Shown piece after piece: positions 50,336 through 59,486 of a DNA stretch of 64,000 bases. Source of the stretch: HIMB114 sp052048155. GTDB lineage: Bacteria; Pseudomonadota; Alphaproteobacteria; Pelagibacterales; Pelagibacteraceae. Under the pieces are notes generated by a model. The model was not told the DNA's origin and made no database searches. It worked only from the letters and a program-made list of their open reading frames with translations. The translations under genes were made by a program, and so were the position numbers. Positions within the stretch are counted from its first letter, which is position 1, and each line of letters opens with the position of its first letter. The stretch is from positions 13,939 through 77,938 of the forward strand of contig NZ_JBNAIK010000006.1 in NCBI RefSeq assembly GCF_052048155.1, given 5' to 3'.

Positions 50336-51190
50336 TTAAATCGCTATTTTTTTAGCTTTTTCGATATATTTTTCACGCAACAATTTAGTGAATTTTCCTG
50401 GTTTTCCATCTCCAATTGTCGACTGATTGATTTTAATTACAGGTGTAACAAAAGTTGTAGCGCTTGTTACAAACGCTTCATCTGCGCTTTGTGCTTCGTT
50501 AATTGTAAAATTTTTAAAATCTACTTTGTAATTTAATTCTTTTGCACATTCGATGACCGCTTCTCTCGTAATTCCTCTTAATATTAAATTATCAAACTGC
50601 CTTGTAATCACAGTACCTTTTCTAATTATCCAAGCATTATTTGATGTTCCCTCAGTAATAAATCCGTTTCTAACCATCCAAGCATCATCAAAACCTTTTT
50701 CAACTGCAGAAGATTTTGCAAATGAAGGGTATAAAAGTTGAACTGTTTTGATATCACAACGACCCCATCGCATATCATCAGTCGTCATAACTTGAATTCC
50801 TTTTAAAGCTGCATCATTTTTTAATAAGTCTTTTACTTGAGTAAAAGCAGAAACTGTCAACTCTGTTTTTTTATCTGGAAAATCAAAACTTCTCTCAGCT
50901 ACACCACGTGAAACCTGAAGATAAATCACACCTTCTTTCAAGTTATTTTTTTTTACTAATCCTCTATGAAATAATTCAAGATCTTTATGGTCTAATAATT
51001 TTGGATAATTTAACTCTGTCATTGATCGGTCAAGTCTTTTCATGTGATTTTTAAAATCAATTAACTTACCATCTAATACTGAGGTTACTTCATACAATGC
51101 ATCACTAAATAGCAAAGCGCGATCAAAAATTGAAACTTTTGCCTGCGCTTCATCAAGATACTCGCCGTTTAAATAAACTGTTCTTCCCAT
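50336..51190 (-). CDS. D-amino-acid transaminase (class IV aminotransferase)
   Basis: 284 residues, fold type IV PLP enzyme. MGRTVYLNGEYLDEAQAKVSIFDRALLF, the catalytic lysine near TVQLLYPSFAKSSA, and TEGTSNNAWI with the phosphate-binding LRGITREAV. The alphaproteobacterial members are annotated as D-alanine transaminase; branched-chain transaminases are relatives. It lies 2 nt downstream of nadB and may be cotranscribed with it. Confidence 0.85.
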   Translation of the reverse strand: MGRTVYLNGEYLDEAQAKVSIFDRALLFSDALYEVTSVLDGKLIDFKNHMKRLDRSMTELNYPKLLDHKDLELFHRGLVKKNNLKEGVIYLQVSRGVAERSFDFPDKKTELTVSAFTQVKDLLKNDAALKGIQVMTTDDMRWGRCDIKTVQLLYPSFAKSSAVEKGFDDAWMVRNGFITEGTSNNAWIIRKGTVITRQFDNLILRGITREAVIECAKELNYKVDFKNFTINEAQSADEAFVTSATTFVTPVIKINQSTIGDGKPGKFTKLLREKYIEKAKKIAI

Positions 51191-51192
51191 AA

Positions 51193-52773
51193 TCAGACGG
51201 CTTTTTTAAATTTTTTATCTAAGTAATCAACTAAATCATTTTGCTCAAAAATATTTCTTTTAAGCAATTGACTATTTTGGCTTGGATAATCAGTTCTAAA
51301 ATGAGTACCACGACTTTCTTTTCTCTTTAGTGCGGCATAAGTAATGAGTTTGGACACAAGAAGCATATCTTTTAACTTTGCAGATAACTTATCTGCTTCT
51401 CTTTCTATTCGAAGAAACTCTACAAATGCTTGGTTTAAAGTAGATTCATTTCTTTCTACTCCAACAAATTTATTCATTGCAGATCTTAGTTGCCATATAT
51501 ATTTCTTGGCTCTAATTTTGCTTATTGTTTTCTCTTTAGGAATATAATTTTCTATATTAATTAATTTGTAACTCTGTTTTGGAGGTTCTGAATTTATTTT
51601 ATTAGCAATTCGTCTTGAGAAGACAAATGCTTCTAAAAGAGAGTTACTTGCTAAACGATTTGCACCATGTGCTCCTGTTGAACTGCATTCGCCACATGCC
51701 CATAGCCCTTCAACACTTGTTTTTCCATCAATATCAACTTTGATACCACCCATATGATAATGAGCAGCTGGTATAATAGGTATTAAATCTTTCGTTGGAT
51801 CAATGGAGGCCTGTTTTAAATAATATGAAGCTGTAGGAAACATTGATTTAAAATCAATTTTAAAATGTCTACAATCCAAAAAAGTGGAATGACCTTTTAG
51901 CTTATGATTATGAATTGATCTTGATACAATATCACGAGGAGCGAGCTCGCCTAAATCATTGTCATCAAATACAAATCGATGATTATTTTCATCAACAATA
52001 AAAGCATCTTCTCCTCTTATAGCTTCTGTTAATAATGGCGCTGGATCAATTCCAACATCTAAAGCTGTTGGATGAAATTGAACGAACTCTAGATCGACAA
52101 GTTTTGCGCCAGCTTGGGCAGCCATGGCAATTGCTTCTCCATATACATCTCTAGGATTGGTCGTATGAGCGTAAATGCTTCCTAATCCTCCAGTTGCAAG
52201 AATGATGTTAGGTGACTGGAAAAATACAAAATTATCAGCAACTTCATTTTTATGAATATGCCCCATTATCCCGTGACACTTATTATCTTTTTGAATGATG
52301 TGATCGACAGAAACATCTTCAACAAAAGTAATATGCCCTTGTTGTTTTGCATAATCGATGAGGTGACTGACTAAATATTTACCCGATTGATCTCCATTAA
52401 TTTTTAACACTCTTCTATAAGAATGCGCAGCTTCCTTAGATAATGTAAATTCATCATTATCTTTATCAAATCTTACTCCAATTTTTTCTAAAAATTTAAC
52501 TATATCCAAAGCATCATCAGTAATAACTTTCACAGCTTGTTCATTGCTTAAACCGGAACTGGCTTTTAAAGTATCTTCAAAATGTTTTTTTGGACTATCT
52601 TCTTTTGTAACCGCTGCCGCAATACCACCTTGCGCCCACGCACTGGATGACATTTCCCCAAGTTTACGTTTCGTCACTAAAGTTACTTTTCTAGGGTATA
52701 ATGAAATCGCAGTCATTAATCCGGAAATTCCAGAGCCAACTATAACAACATCAGATTTATAAATACTTTCCAT
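51193..52773 (-). CDS. nadB: L-aspartate oxidase
   Basis: 526 residues. The N-terminal FAD site is VVIVGSGISGLMTAI, followed by AWAQGGIAAAV. HFRTDYP near the C-terminus and HYHMGGIKVD are conserved active-site segments of NadB. It oxidises aspartate to iminoaspartate in NAD synthesis; nadA and nadC are not in the window. Length is normal. Confidence 0.93.
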   Translation of the reverse strand: MESIYKSDVVIVGSGISGLMTAISLYPRKVTLVTKRKLGEMSSSAWAQGGIAAAVTKEDSPKKHFEDTLKASSGLSNEQAVKVITDDALDIVKFLEKIGVRFDKDNDEFTLSKEAAHSYRRVLKINGDQSGKYLVSHLIDYAKQQGHITFVEDVSVDHIIQKDNKCHGIMGHIHKNEVADNFVFFQSPNIILATGGLGSIYAHTTNPRDVYGEAIAMAAQAGAKLVDLEFVQFHPTALDVGIDPAPLLTEAIRGEDAFIVDENNHRFVFDDNDLGELAPRDIVSRSIHNHKLKGHSTFLDCRHFKIDFKSMFPTASYYLKQASIDPTKDLIPIIPAAHYHMGGIKVDIDGKTSVEGLWACGECSSTGAHGANRLASNSLLEAFVFSRRIANKINSEPPKQSYKLINIENYIPKEKTISKIRAKKYIWQLRSAMNKFVGVERNESTLNQAFVEFLRIEREADKLSAKLKDMLLVSKLITYAALKRKESRGTHFRTDYPSQNSQLLKRNIFEQNDLVDYLDKKFKKAV

Positions 52774-52801
52774 TGATAAATTTTAGTATATATGGGTGTT
52801 T

Positions 52802-53236
52802 ATGAAAACTTTTTTAGTCCTTTTAGTGTCCTTTTTTTTATCACTCAACGCTTATGCCGCAGGAAGTGATGCTGACAATACTGTTGTTAAACCAAGAGCG
52901 TATAAAAAAGCTGTAAAACTAATTAAAAAAGAAAATTATTCAGAAGCTGTAAAACTGTTAGAGGAAATTTTACAAAAAAATAAATATCAACAGGATCCTG
53001 ATATCTTGAATGAATATGCGTTTGCTTTGAGAAAAAGTGGCGACCTTTCAAACGCTGAAATAAATTATAACAAAGCTTTAAAAATTGATCCAAATCACAA
53101 AGGAGCCCTAGAATACTTAGGAGAACTCTATGTCGATACAAAAAGAAAAGATAAAGCTAATTTAATTTTGGTAAAATTAGAAAATTGTAAGTGTGAGGAA
53201 TATTCTGAATTAAAATCTTATATTGCTAATAACTAG
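52802..53236 (+). CDS. Secreted TPR protein
   Basis: 144 residues from ATG 52802 (a GTG two codons upstream is less likely). Signal peptide to about residue 20 (MKTFLVLLVSFFLSLNAYA). Three TPR-like repeats follow, including ILNEYAFALRKSGDLSNAEINYNKALKIDPNHKGALEYLGELY. The C-terminus has a CKC. TPR proteins scaffold envelope complexes; the partner is unknown. It is divergent from nadB and overlaps the convergent hypothetical gene by 4 nt. Confidence 0.78.
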   Translation: MKTFLVLLVSFFLSLNAYAAGSDADNTVVKPRAYKKAVKLIKKENYSEAVKLLEEILQKNKYQQDPDILNEYAFALRKSGDLSNAEINYNKALKIDPNHKGALEYLGELYVDTKRKDKANLILVKLENCKCEEYSELKSYIANN

Positions 53237-53943
53237 TTAGCTGCCTCTAGTAACCTTAATACACATTCACCGAATTTTTCTGTCTTTGGCTTAAAACCTA
53301 AATCCTCACATTGTTTTTTATATTTATCTAAATTTACATTTTTTGAAGATTTGCTTTTTTCTTTTTTTGGACGGTCTATATCTTTGCCAACTTCTTTTAG
53401 AACTTTGGCAAACTCATACTTTGAAAAATTTATAAATTTTATAGAACATTTTTTTGTATCAGAAATTTTTAATTCTTTACCGTCTTCTGTTTTTAAGTTC
53501 TTGACTTTAGTTTCATTGCAATGATCTAAAGCCATATTTATAAAAGTATCTTTTGGTAAATCTGCATCATCTACAATTTTAGGTTTTAAATAATTACATT
53601 TTTGTAAATTTAATGGACCGACGATTAAACCTTTTTTACCGACACATTTTGATTTTTTATCTCCAAAAAAATGGTGTTTGCTATTGTAGATATGTTGGTT
53701 GACAGTTTCTTTTCCATTAACTGTCATTTTTTGTGACAATAACGCTAAATATTTAGGTTTTATTTCTAAGTGCTCTTGAAGCTTAAACCAGTACGCTTTA
53801 GTTTTCGAATAATCGTCCGCGTATGCATCTTTTTTATTATAGCCTAAATTTACTAATTCTTTGTAATCATCAGGTCCTAATCTCTTTTCCGCAAAGCTAG
53901 GAAAGGATAAAAATACTATAAAAATAAATATAATTCTAAACAT
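53233..53943 (-). CDS. Secreted protein of unknown function
   Basis: 236 residues with a signal peptide (MFRIIFIFIVFLSFPSFA). The middle is lysine-rich and has about six cysteines, several in pairs (CVGKKG, LQKC, DHC, KKC). The C-terminus QCEDLGFKPKTEKFGECVLRLLE resembles a small repeated motif seen in other alphaproteobacterial secreted proteins. I recognise no catalytic domain. The signal and motif support a real gene. Confidence 0.6.
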   Translation of the reverse strand: MFRIIFIFIVFLSFPSFAEKRLGPDDYKELVNLGYNKKDAYADDYSKTKAYWFKLQEHLEIKPKYLALLSQKMTVNGKETVNQHIYNSKHHFFGDKKSKCVGKKGLIVGPLNLQKCNYLKPKIVDDADLPKDTFINMALDHCNETKVKNLKTEDGKELKISDTKKCSIKFINFSKYEFAKVLKEVGKDIDRPKKEKSKSSKNVNLDKYKKQCEDLGFKPKTEKFGECVLRLLEAAN

Positions 53944-53997
53944 CTGCTAATTTTTGTATCAATTGACTTTATATAGTCAACATAGTTAAATAATAAC

Positions 53998-54810
53998 ATG
54001 TACAATCATATTAAAGTTACTCCTAATAAAAATAACGTCGGCGCAATCATCGAAGCTGAATTGTCAAAATTTAATAATGACATTATAGAAGATGTTAAAG
54101 ATGCATTAGCTGAATACGGTGTAGTTTTTTTTAGAAATCAAAAATTAGATTCAGAAACTTATATTAAGTTTGCAAAACAATTTGGTCCTCTAGCTGAATA
54201 TCCGATGCTTGAAGGTTTAGAAGGCCACCCTGAAATTACTGTTGTTGAAAAAAAACCAGATGAACAAATTATGTTTGGAGAAGGTTGGCATACAGATTCT
54301 ACTTACACAAAAGAGCCACCAAGATTTACCATGTTATATTCGGTTAAAACTCCTGAAAAAGGTAAAGGAAATACTCTTTTTGCATCCCAATATAGAAGTT
54401 ACGAAACTCTTGATGATAGCATGAAAGAAAAATTAAAAGATTTGAAAGCAGTCTTTAGTGCTGATGGTCCAATTTCAAAAACAAGAAATAATAGAGTAAA
54501 AGAAAAAGGAACAGGAATTGATCCAAAATCACTTAGCGCAATTCATAATATTATTAAAGAAAATGAAAGAAATAAAAAAAAATCTCTTTATTTGTCACCA
54601 GGCCATGCAATTAAAATTTGCGATGTTGATGATGAAGAGAGTAAAAAATTAATGAAAGAATTAGTTGAACATCAAACTAAAGATGAATTTATTTATGGTT
54701 TTGAATGGGAGCCCAATTGTTTAGCCTTATGGTCAAATTATTCAGTACTTCACAATCCTGTAAATGATTTTAATGCACACCGTGTAATGCATAGAATTAC
54801 TATTCAGTAA
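53998..54810 (+). CDS. TauD/TfdA-family Fe(II)/2-oxoglutarate dioxygenase
   Basis: 270 residues. The iron ligands are in WHTDST (His and Asp near 97-99) and the late LHNPVND or AHRVMHRITIQ histidines; the 2-oxoglutarate-binding arginine is in HRVMHRI. VVFFRNQKLD and FGPLAEYPMLEG are typical of the family. Substrates range from taurine to chlorinated or aromatic acids and, in some homologues, phosphonates. Nothing here decides the substrate. Confidence 0.85.
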   Translation: MYNHIKVTPNKNNVGAIIEAELSKFNNDIIEDVKDALAEYGVVFFRNQKLDSETYIKFAKQFGPLAEYPMLEGLEGHPEITVVEKKPDEQIMFGEGWHTDSTYTKEPPRFTMLYSVKTPEKGKGNTLFASQYRSYETLDDSMKEKLKDLKAVFSADGPISKTRNNRVKEKGTGIDPKSLSAIHNIIKENERNKKKSLYLSPGHAIKICDVDDEESKKLMKELVEHQTKDEFIYGFEWEPNCLALWSNYSVLHNPVNDFNAHRVMHRITIQ

Positions 54811-55503
54811 TTACCAAGGTAACTCAGATCCATCCCAATTAAAAAACTTTCCAGTTTGAGATTGATCAACAGAATTAATAATTTTAACTAAGTGTTTTGC
54901 AGACTCTTCTGGTTCTTGAATTTTAAGATTAGTTTTTTGGAATGGTTGAGATAAATTTGATTTAACCGTTCCAGGATGAAGAGCTAAAAATATTGCCTGC
55001 TTATTTTTTACCTTCATTTCTATCGATGCTGTTTTTATCAGTTGATTTAAAGCTGCTTTAGAAGCGCGATAAGAATACCATCCACCAAAACCATTATCAC
55101 TGATTGATCCAACTTTAGCTGACAAAGTTGCAAAAACTGATTTATTTTCACTATCAAGCAAAGGAACAAAATGCTTAATTAAAAGCGCTGGTCCAATTGA
55201 ATTGATTAAAAAGTTTTTTTTTGAAAAATTAATATCGATGCTTTTTAGAGTTTTTTCTGGCATTGAGTCATCATGATGCAGAATTCCTGTTGCATCAAAT
55301 AAAATTGAAATTGGCTTATTTTTGTTTTTTATAAACTCTGTAGTTTTTATGATTGTATTTTCATCATTAAAATCGATTGAGGGATTAGTTTTGGTTCCAA
55401 TTTTTAAAACTTCTTTAAACCCAAGTTTTTCTAATTCATTAGCAATAGCATTTCCTATCGCTCCTGTTCCACCAACAATAACTACTAGATTATCTTTATT
55501 CAT
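54811..55503 (-). CDS. Short-chain dehydrogenase/reductase
   Basis: 230 residues. NAD(P) site VVIVGGTGAIGNAIA, catalytic YSYRASKAAL (Y and K four apart) and LHPGTVKSNLSQPF. It resembles the CsgA-type short SDR family. Its ATG touches the T-run of the metY terminator on the same strand, so its leader is extremely short unless transcription starts inside. It overlaps no other gene. The substrate is unknown. Confidence 0.85.
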   Translation of the reverse strand: MNKDNLVVIVGGTGAIGNAIANELEKLGFKEVLKIGTKTNPSIDFNDENTIIKTTEFIKNKNKPISILFDATGILHHDDSMPEKTLKSIDINFSKKNFLINSIGPALLIKHFVPLLDSENKSVFATLSAKVGSISDNGFGGWYSYRASKAALNQLIKTASIEMKVKNKQAIFLALHPGTVKSNLSQPFQKTNLKIQEPEESAKHLVKIINSVDQSQTGKFFNWDGSELPW

Positions 55504-55536
55504 AAAAAAAGGCCGTAATTAATATTACGGCCTTTT
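55504..55536 (-). terminator. Rho-independent terminator after metY, abutting the SDR start
   Basis: On the minus strand AAAAGGCCGTAAT-ATTA-ATTACGGCC-TTTTTTT, a 13-bp stem with a T-run of seven. It ends immediately before the ATG of the SDR gene at 55503, leaving no room for a separate Shine-Dalgarno downstream of the terminator. Confidence 0.9.
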
Positions 55537-55551
55537 AAAAATTAATCAAAC

Positions 55552-56850
55552 TTACGCTTTTAATGCTTGATCTAAATCAGCAATGATATCATCTGGATGC
55601 TCGATACCAATTGATAATCTTACATAACCTGGTGTTACACCAGCTTTGAGCATATCTGCTTCACTTAACTGCGAGTGAGTTGTACTTGCTGGGTGAATAG
55701 CAAGAGATCTTGCATCACCAATATTTGCAACATGGTAAAGCATTTTTAGATTATCAATGAATTTTTTACCTGCTTCTAATCCACCTTTAAGCTCGATACC
55801 CATTAAAGCACCATTTCCACCTTTGAAGTATCTTTTCGCTCTATCTCCTATTTCACCTTCGTGAAGAGACGAGTAAATTACTTTATCGACTTTAGAGTGT
55901 TTTAATAAAAAGTCTTTTACCTTTTCAGCATTAGAACAATGTTGCTTCATTCTTAAAGCTACTGTTTCTAATCCTTGAATGATTTGAAAAGAGTTAAAAG
56001 GACTAATAGCAGAACCAAGATCCCTTAATAAAACAACTCTTGCTCTGATAATAAAAGGAATATTAGCGCCAGTTAATTGTGGAACTGCATCTCCCCAAAC
56101 TGCACCATGATAAGATGCATCAGGTTGCCAAATATTTGGTTGTCTATCTTTATTAACAGACCAATCAAATTGACCTGAGTCTACAATAATTCCACCAATA
56201 CTATTTCCATGTCCTCCAATAAACTTAGTAAGTGAATGCATAACAATTGCTGCTCCGTGTTCAATTGGCTTGCAAATTACGGGACAAGCTGTGTTATCCA
56301 TAACTAGAGGAATGCCAAGTGGCTTTCCAATATCTGCAACTTCCTTGATTGGAAAAACTCTTAAAGATGGGTTTGGAAGAGTTTCAGCATAAAATAATCT
56401 TGTTTTATCATCAACTGCTTTTTTAAAATTTTCTGGATCAGCTGGATCTGCATAACGAACTTCAATGCCCATAGCTTTTAAAGTATTGTTAAATAAGTTT
56501 ACTGTTCCACCATATAAATCAGTTGAAGCAACTACGTTATCACCTGCATTACATAAATTCTGAATTACAAATGCAGACGCTGCTTGACCTGAACTTACGC
56601 ATAAGCCAGCAACTCCACCTTCTAATGCAGCTACTCTTTCCTCCAACACATTATTGGTTGGATTCATAATTCTTGTATAAATGTTACCAAACTCTTTTAG
56701 ACCAAATAAATTTGCAGCATGTTCTGCAGAATTAAACTGAAATGAAGTTGTTTGGTGAATTGGAACTGCTACAGAAGTTTGACTTTCGTCTCTTCTAAAA
56801 GTTCCTCCATGAAGACCTATTGTCTCTGGATTTTTGCTTTCTGTTGTCAT
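55552..56850 (-). CDS. metY: O-acetylhomoserine sulfhydrylase
   Basis: 432 residues of the Cys/Met metabolism PLP family. ETIGLHGGTFRRDESQTSVAVPIHQTTSFQF at the start, the PLP lysine in MHSLTKFIGGHGN, and YVRLSIGIEHPDDIIADL near the end. The length fits MetY (O-acetylhomoserine plus sulfide to homocysteine). It has an AGGAG Shine-Dalgarno and a leader with a riboswitch-like element, and is followed by a terminator. Confidence 0.93.
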   Translation of the reverse strand: MTTESKNPETIGLHGGTFRRDESQTSVAVPIHQTTSFQFNSAEHAANLFGLKEFGNIYTRIMNPTNNVLEERVAALEGGVAGLCVSSGQAASAFVIQNLCNAGDNVVASTDLYGGTVNLFNNTLKAMGIEVRYADPADPENFKKAVDDKTRLFYAETLPNPSLRVFPIKEVADIGKPLGIPLVMDNTACPVICKPIEHGAAIVMHSLTKFIGGHGNSIGGIIVDSGQFDWSVNKDRQPNIWQPDASYHGAVWGDAVPQLTGANIPFIIRARVVLLRDLGSAISPFNSFQIIQGLETVALRMKQHCSNAEKVKDFLLKHSKVDKVIYSSLHEGEIGDRAKRYFKGGNGALMGIELKGGLEAGKKFIDNLKMLYHVANIGDARSLAIHPASTTHSQLSEADMLKAGVTPGYVRLSIGIEHPDDIIADLDQALKA

Positions 56851-56884
56851 TGTTTCTCCTTAGTTATTCATTTTAGTCAAAATG

Positions 56885-56960
56885 ATTATCTAAGCTTTTG
56901 GGTAGTACGCTTTAGCTGTATCTTAGTCCGCAAGCTGTCTCAAATCGACATCGAGTTTGT
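56885..56960 (-). promoter_or_regulatory. SAM-II/SAM-V-type riboswitch candidate in the metY leader
   Basis: The minus-strand leader has ACAGCTTGCGGACTAAG and then ATACAGCTAAAGCGTACTACC (56939-56901), which resemble the conserved core with AGCUAAAGCG that I remember for the SAM-II/SAM-V superfamily. SAM-V was described upstream of metY in SAR11. A 7-bp stem (56868-56885) and the Shine-Dalgarno follow. I have not verified the pseudoknot base by base. Confidence 0.62.
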
Positions 56961-56967
56961 ATATTTT

Positions 56968-57153
56968 TTATGAATTTGAATCAAGTAGTTGTTTAATTTT
57001 TTTTCTAAATTTCTCGTCTACTGTAAAATAATGACCCTGCTCTTCATGGAGAGATTCACCTGTAGAGTGATATTTTTTTAAATGCTGATAGAAAGATTTT
57101 ATATCTACCTCAATTTCATTTTGGCTATCATCTAAGATTTTTACTTTTTTCAT
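56968..57153 (-). CDS. 61-residue protein of unknown function
   Basis: MKKVKILDDSQNEIEVDIKS and 41 further residues, charged, with LHEEQGHYFTVDEKFRKKIKQLL at the C-terminal half. It overlaps the glycerate kinase gene by 4 nt, the usual coupled spacing here, which makes it likely real. I recognise no family. Confidence 0.6.
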   Translation of the reverse strand: MKKVKILDDSQNEIEVDIKSFYQHLKKYHSTGESLHEEQGHYFTVDEKFRKKIKQLLDSNS

Positions 57154-57959
57154 TTCAATATTTTATACCTTCCAAAATTATGCCTAGAGTCTATTGGAAT
57201 AAAACTATTAAAACATTTTTTATAATCTTTTAATAAATCCATCGTAATTCTTTGATAGAAACTTATAAATTTCTTAAGTTGATTATTATTCATCCTCAAT
57301 TTTTTTGGAATTTGTTGCTCTTGTTTTTTTCTCCAATAAAAAACTTGATTAAATGAAGGGATTTTTAAAAAGATTGAAAAATCAGATTTTTTATAAATCA
57401 AAGATGCATATTTCTTGCTCACCTGATTCACATGATTTCTCCATTTCAAATTTTTGTCCAATAATCTTTCCATTTGATTTACAGGTTTTTTTAATCTTGA
57501 GATAGTACTCCCCTGATAACCGACACACCATCCTTCTAAAATAAAAACATCATATGGAAAATTTAGATTTATAAATTTTGATTTTAAAACATCATCATGC
57601 CCTTTGGAAAATAATGGTAATTTAAATTTATTTTTTTTCTTAGATTTAAATTTTTTTAGAACTTCTTTTAATAATTTAAGATTATGGGTACCTGGTACAC
57701 CTCTAGTTAAAAATAGATTTGAAATTTTATTAGATAAATTTTTCCTATCTTCTTTGCCTAAATAAAAATTATCAATGGATAAGACAAGCACCTTTAGCTT
57801 ATTTTTTTGTAGCTCAGTTTTTACATGAGATGAAAATGTAGTTTTGCCTGATCCTTGAGGACCAGAGATTAAACAAAAAATATTTTTTCTTTTCTTTCTT
57901 AAATCAATAATTTTATCGGTAACTTCTTTAACCGTATTTAAATAGGATTTGTTGATCAC
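57150..57959 (-). CDS. D-glycerate 3-kinase
   Basis: 269 residues, P-loop kinase with Walker A SGPQGSGKTTFSS near residues 33-45, LSIDNFYLGKEDR, TRGVPGTHNLKLL and FILEGWCVGY. These match the GLYK/YggC-type D-glycerate kinase, which makes 3-phosphoglycerate from glycerate. In SAR11 this would be a step of glycolate or serine-linked metabolism. It overlaps both neighbours by 4 nt. Confidence 0.88.
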   Translation of the reverse strand: MINKSYLNTVKEVTDKIIDLRKKRKNIFCLISGPQGSGKTTFSSHVKTELQKNKLKVLVLSIDNFYLGKEDRKNLSNKISNLFLTRGVPGTHNLKLLKEVLKKFKSKKKNKFKLPLFSKGHDDVLKSKFINLNFPYDVFILEGWCVGYQGSTISRLKKPVNQMERLLDKNLKWRNHVNQVSKKYASLIYKKSDFSIFLKIPSFNQVFYWRKKQEQQIPKKLRMNNNQLKKFISFYQRITMDLLKDYKKCFNSFIPIDSRHNFGRYKILK

Positions 57960-58264
57960 TTATTAATACAATTTTGACTGTCGAATTTTTCAACAATATC
58001 TTTTTTTGGATTAATATAAAATCTTCTCTCGCAAGTTATGATTAACTGGCTTTTCTTATAAACATAAATTTTATAAGGAGAATTAAAAATAATATTAGTA
58101 GGCTCGCCTAGTCGCTCTTTTAATGATGAGCTCTTTTTTCCAAGATATTGTTCAAGTATAGATTTTTCTTTTTCTTGAGATTTAGAGATTTCTTTATCAA
58201 CGTAAGCACATTGGGTAGTAAAGAATATTAACGTGAGTATTGTTAATTTTTTAAAAATATCCAT
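57956..58264 (-). CDS. Small putative lipoprotein
   Basis: 102 residues. The N-terminus MDIFKKLTILTLIFFTTQCAY looks like a lipoprotein signal (cysteine 19). The body has LGEPTNIIFNSPYKIYVYKK, similar in style to small SmpA/OmlA-like envelope proteins, and CERRFYINP. It is first in the operon with glycerate kinase and the 61-residue gene. Divergent from lhgO by 28 nt. Family uncertain. Confidence 0.6.
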   Translation of the reverse strand: MDIFKKLTILTLIFFTTQCAYVDKEISKSQEKEKSILEQYLGKKSSSLKERLGEPTNIIFNSPYKIYVYKKSQLIITCERRFYINPKKDIVEKFDSQNCINK

Positions 58265-58292
58265 AACCTTATTTTATATTTTTTAAAAACGA

Positions 58293-59486
58293 ATGAAATA
58301 CGATTTTGCGATTATTGGTAGTGGAATAATTGGGTTAACACTTGCTTTTAAATTAAAACAAAAATTTAATAACTCTAAAATTGTTATTTTTGAAAAAGAA
58401 CCAAATTCCATCTCTCATGGCTCAGGTAGAAATAGCGGTGTTCTTCATAGTGGAATATATTATGAGCCAGGATCTTTGAGAGCAAATCTTTGTGTGACAG
58501 GCGTGAAAGAACTTAAAGAATATATTAAATCTGAAAATCTTTGGATTAATGAGTGTGGCAAGTTACTACTTCCAACTTCAGAATACTCTTATTCAAATCT
58601 AGAAAATTTATTTAATCGAGCCAAAAAAAATGGTGTTGAAATTAATAAAATTAAAAATGAAGAGATAAAACGAATAGAGCCCAATACGAATTGTCAGTTT
58701 GAATATGGTTTGCATGTGCCATTTACCTCTGTTGCAGATCCTAAAGAAGTTTCAAAATCATTGATTGAAAATTTAAAAAAAATGCATGTTGAAATTAATT
58801 ATAATTCTAAGATTTTAAAAATTAGTGAACAAAAACTATTTACTCAAAATAACACCATTGAAGCTGGGCATATTTTTAATTGCGCCGGTTTATTTGCAGA
58901 TGAAATCGCTAAAAACTCTAACCTAGAATTTCGTTACAGCTTTTTACCTTTTAAAGGAAAATATTGGAAAATTACGAACAAAAGTTTTAAACTTAACCAT
59001 TTAGTTTATCCCATTCCAGATCTTAGATATCCATTTTTAGGTTTGCATTCTTCACATAATCGACATGGAGATTTTTATATTGGGCCAAGCTCAACGCCAG
59101 TATTTGGGCGTGAACAATATAATGGAATTTTAGGAGATAATCTTAAAGAAAGTATTAGTTTAATTTTTAACTTTAGTAAAAAAATTATCTTTAATGAAAA
59201 CAAACTTCGCACTTTAGCATTAGAAGAATTATCCTTGTTAACAAAACGTGGTTTTTTTAATCAAATAAAAAAAATGTTTGATAATATTAATCCAGATGAT
59301 CTTGAATTGTCTGATCAAAAAGTAGGTATACGCTCTCAAATCTTTGATCCTCAAAGTAAAAATCTTGTTAATGATTTTGTTGTCATTAATCAAAAAAATA
59401 CAACTCATGTACTTAATGCTATAAGTCCTGCTTGGTCAGCATCTTTTGCTTTTGCAGACCACTTAATGAATGAAGCAGCATTATAA
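58293..59486 (+). CDS. lhgO: L-2-hydroxyglutarate oxidase
   Basis: 397 residues, DAO-type FAD oxidoreductase. FAIIGSGIIGLTLAFKL (FAD site), SHGSGRNSGVLHSGIYYEPGSLRANLCV and GIRSQIFDP are the LhgO signature. It oxidises L-2-hydroxyglutarate to 2-oxoglutarate with transfer to the respiratory chain. The stop shares 1 nt with the ATG of the next gene (ATAATG). Confidence 0.92.
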   Translation: MKYDFAIIGSGIIGLTLAFKLKQKFNNSKIVIFEKEPNSISHGSGRNSGVLHSGIYYEPGSLRANLCVTGVKELKEYIKSENLWINECGKLLLPTSEYSYSNLENLFNRAKKNGVEINKIKNEEIKRIEPNTNCQFEYGLHVPFTSVADPKEVSKSLIENLKKMHVEINYNSKILKISEQKLFTQNNTIEAGHIFNCAGLFADEIAKNSNLEFRYSFLPFKGKYWKITNKSFKLNHLVYPIPDLRYPFLGLHSSHNRHGDFYIGPSSTPVFGREQYNGILGDNLKESISLIFNFSKKIIFNENKLRTLALEELSLLTKRGFFNQIKKMFDNINPDDLELSDQKVGIRSQIFDPQSKNLVNDFVVINQKNTTHVLNAISPAWSASFAFADHLMNEAAL

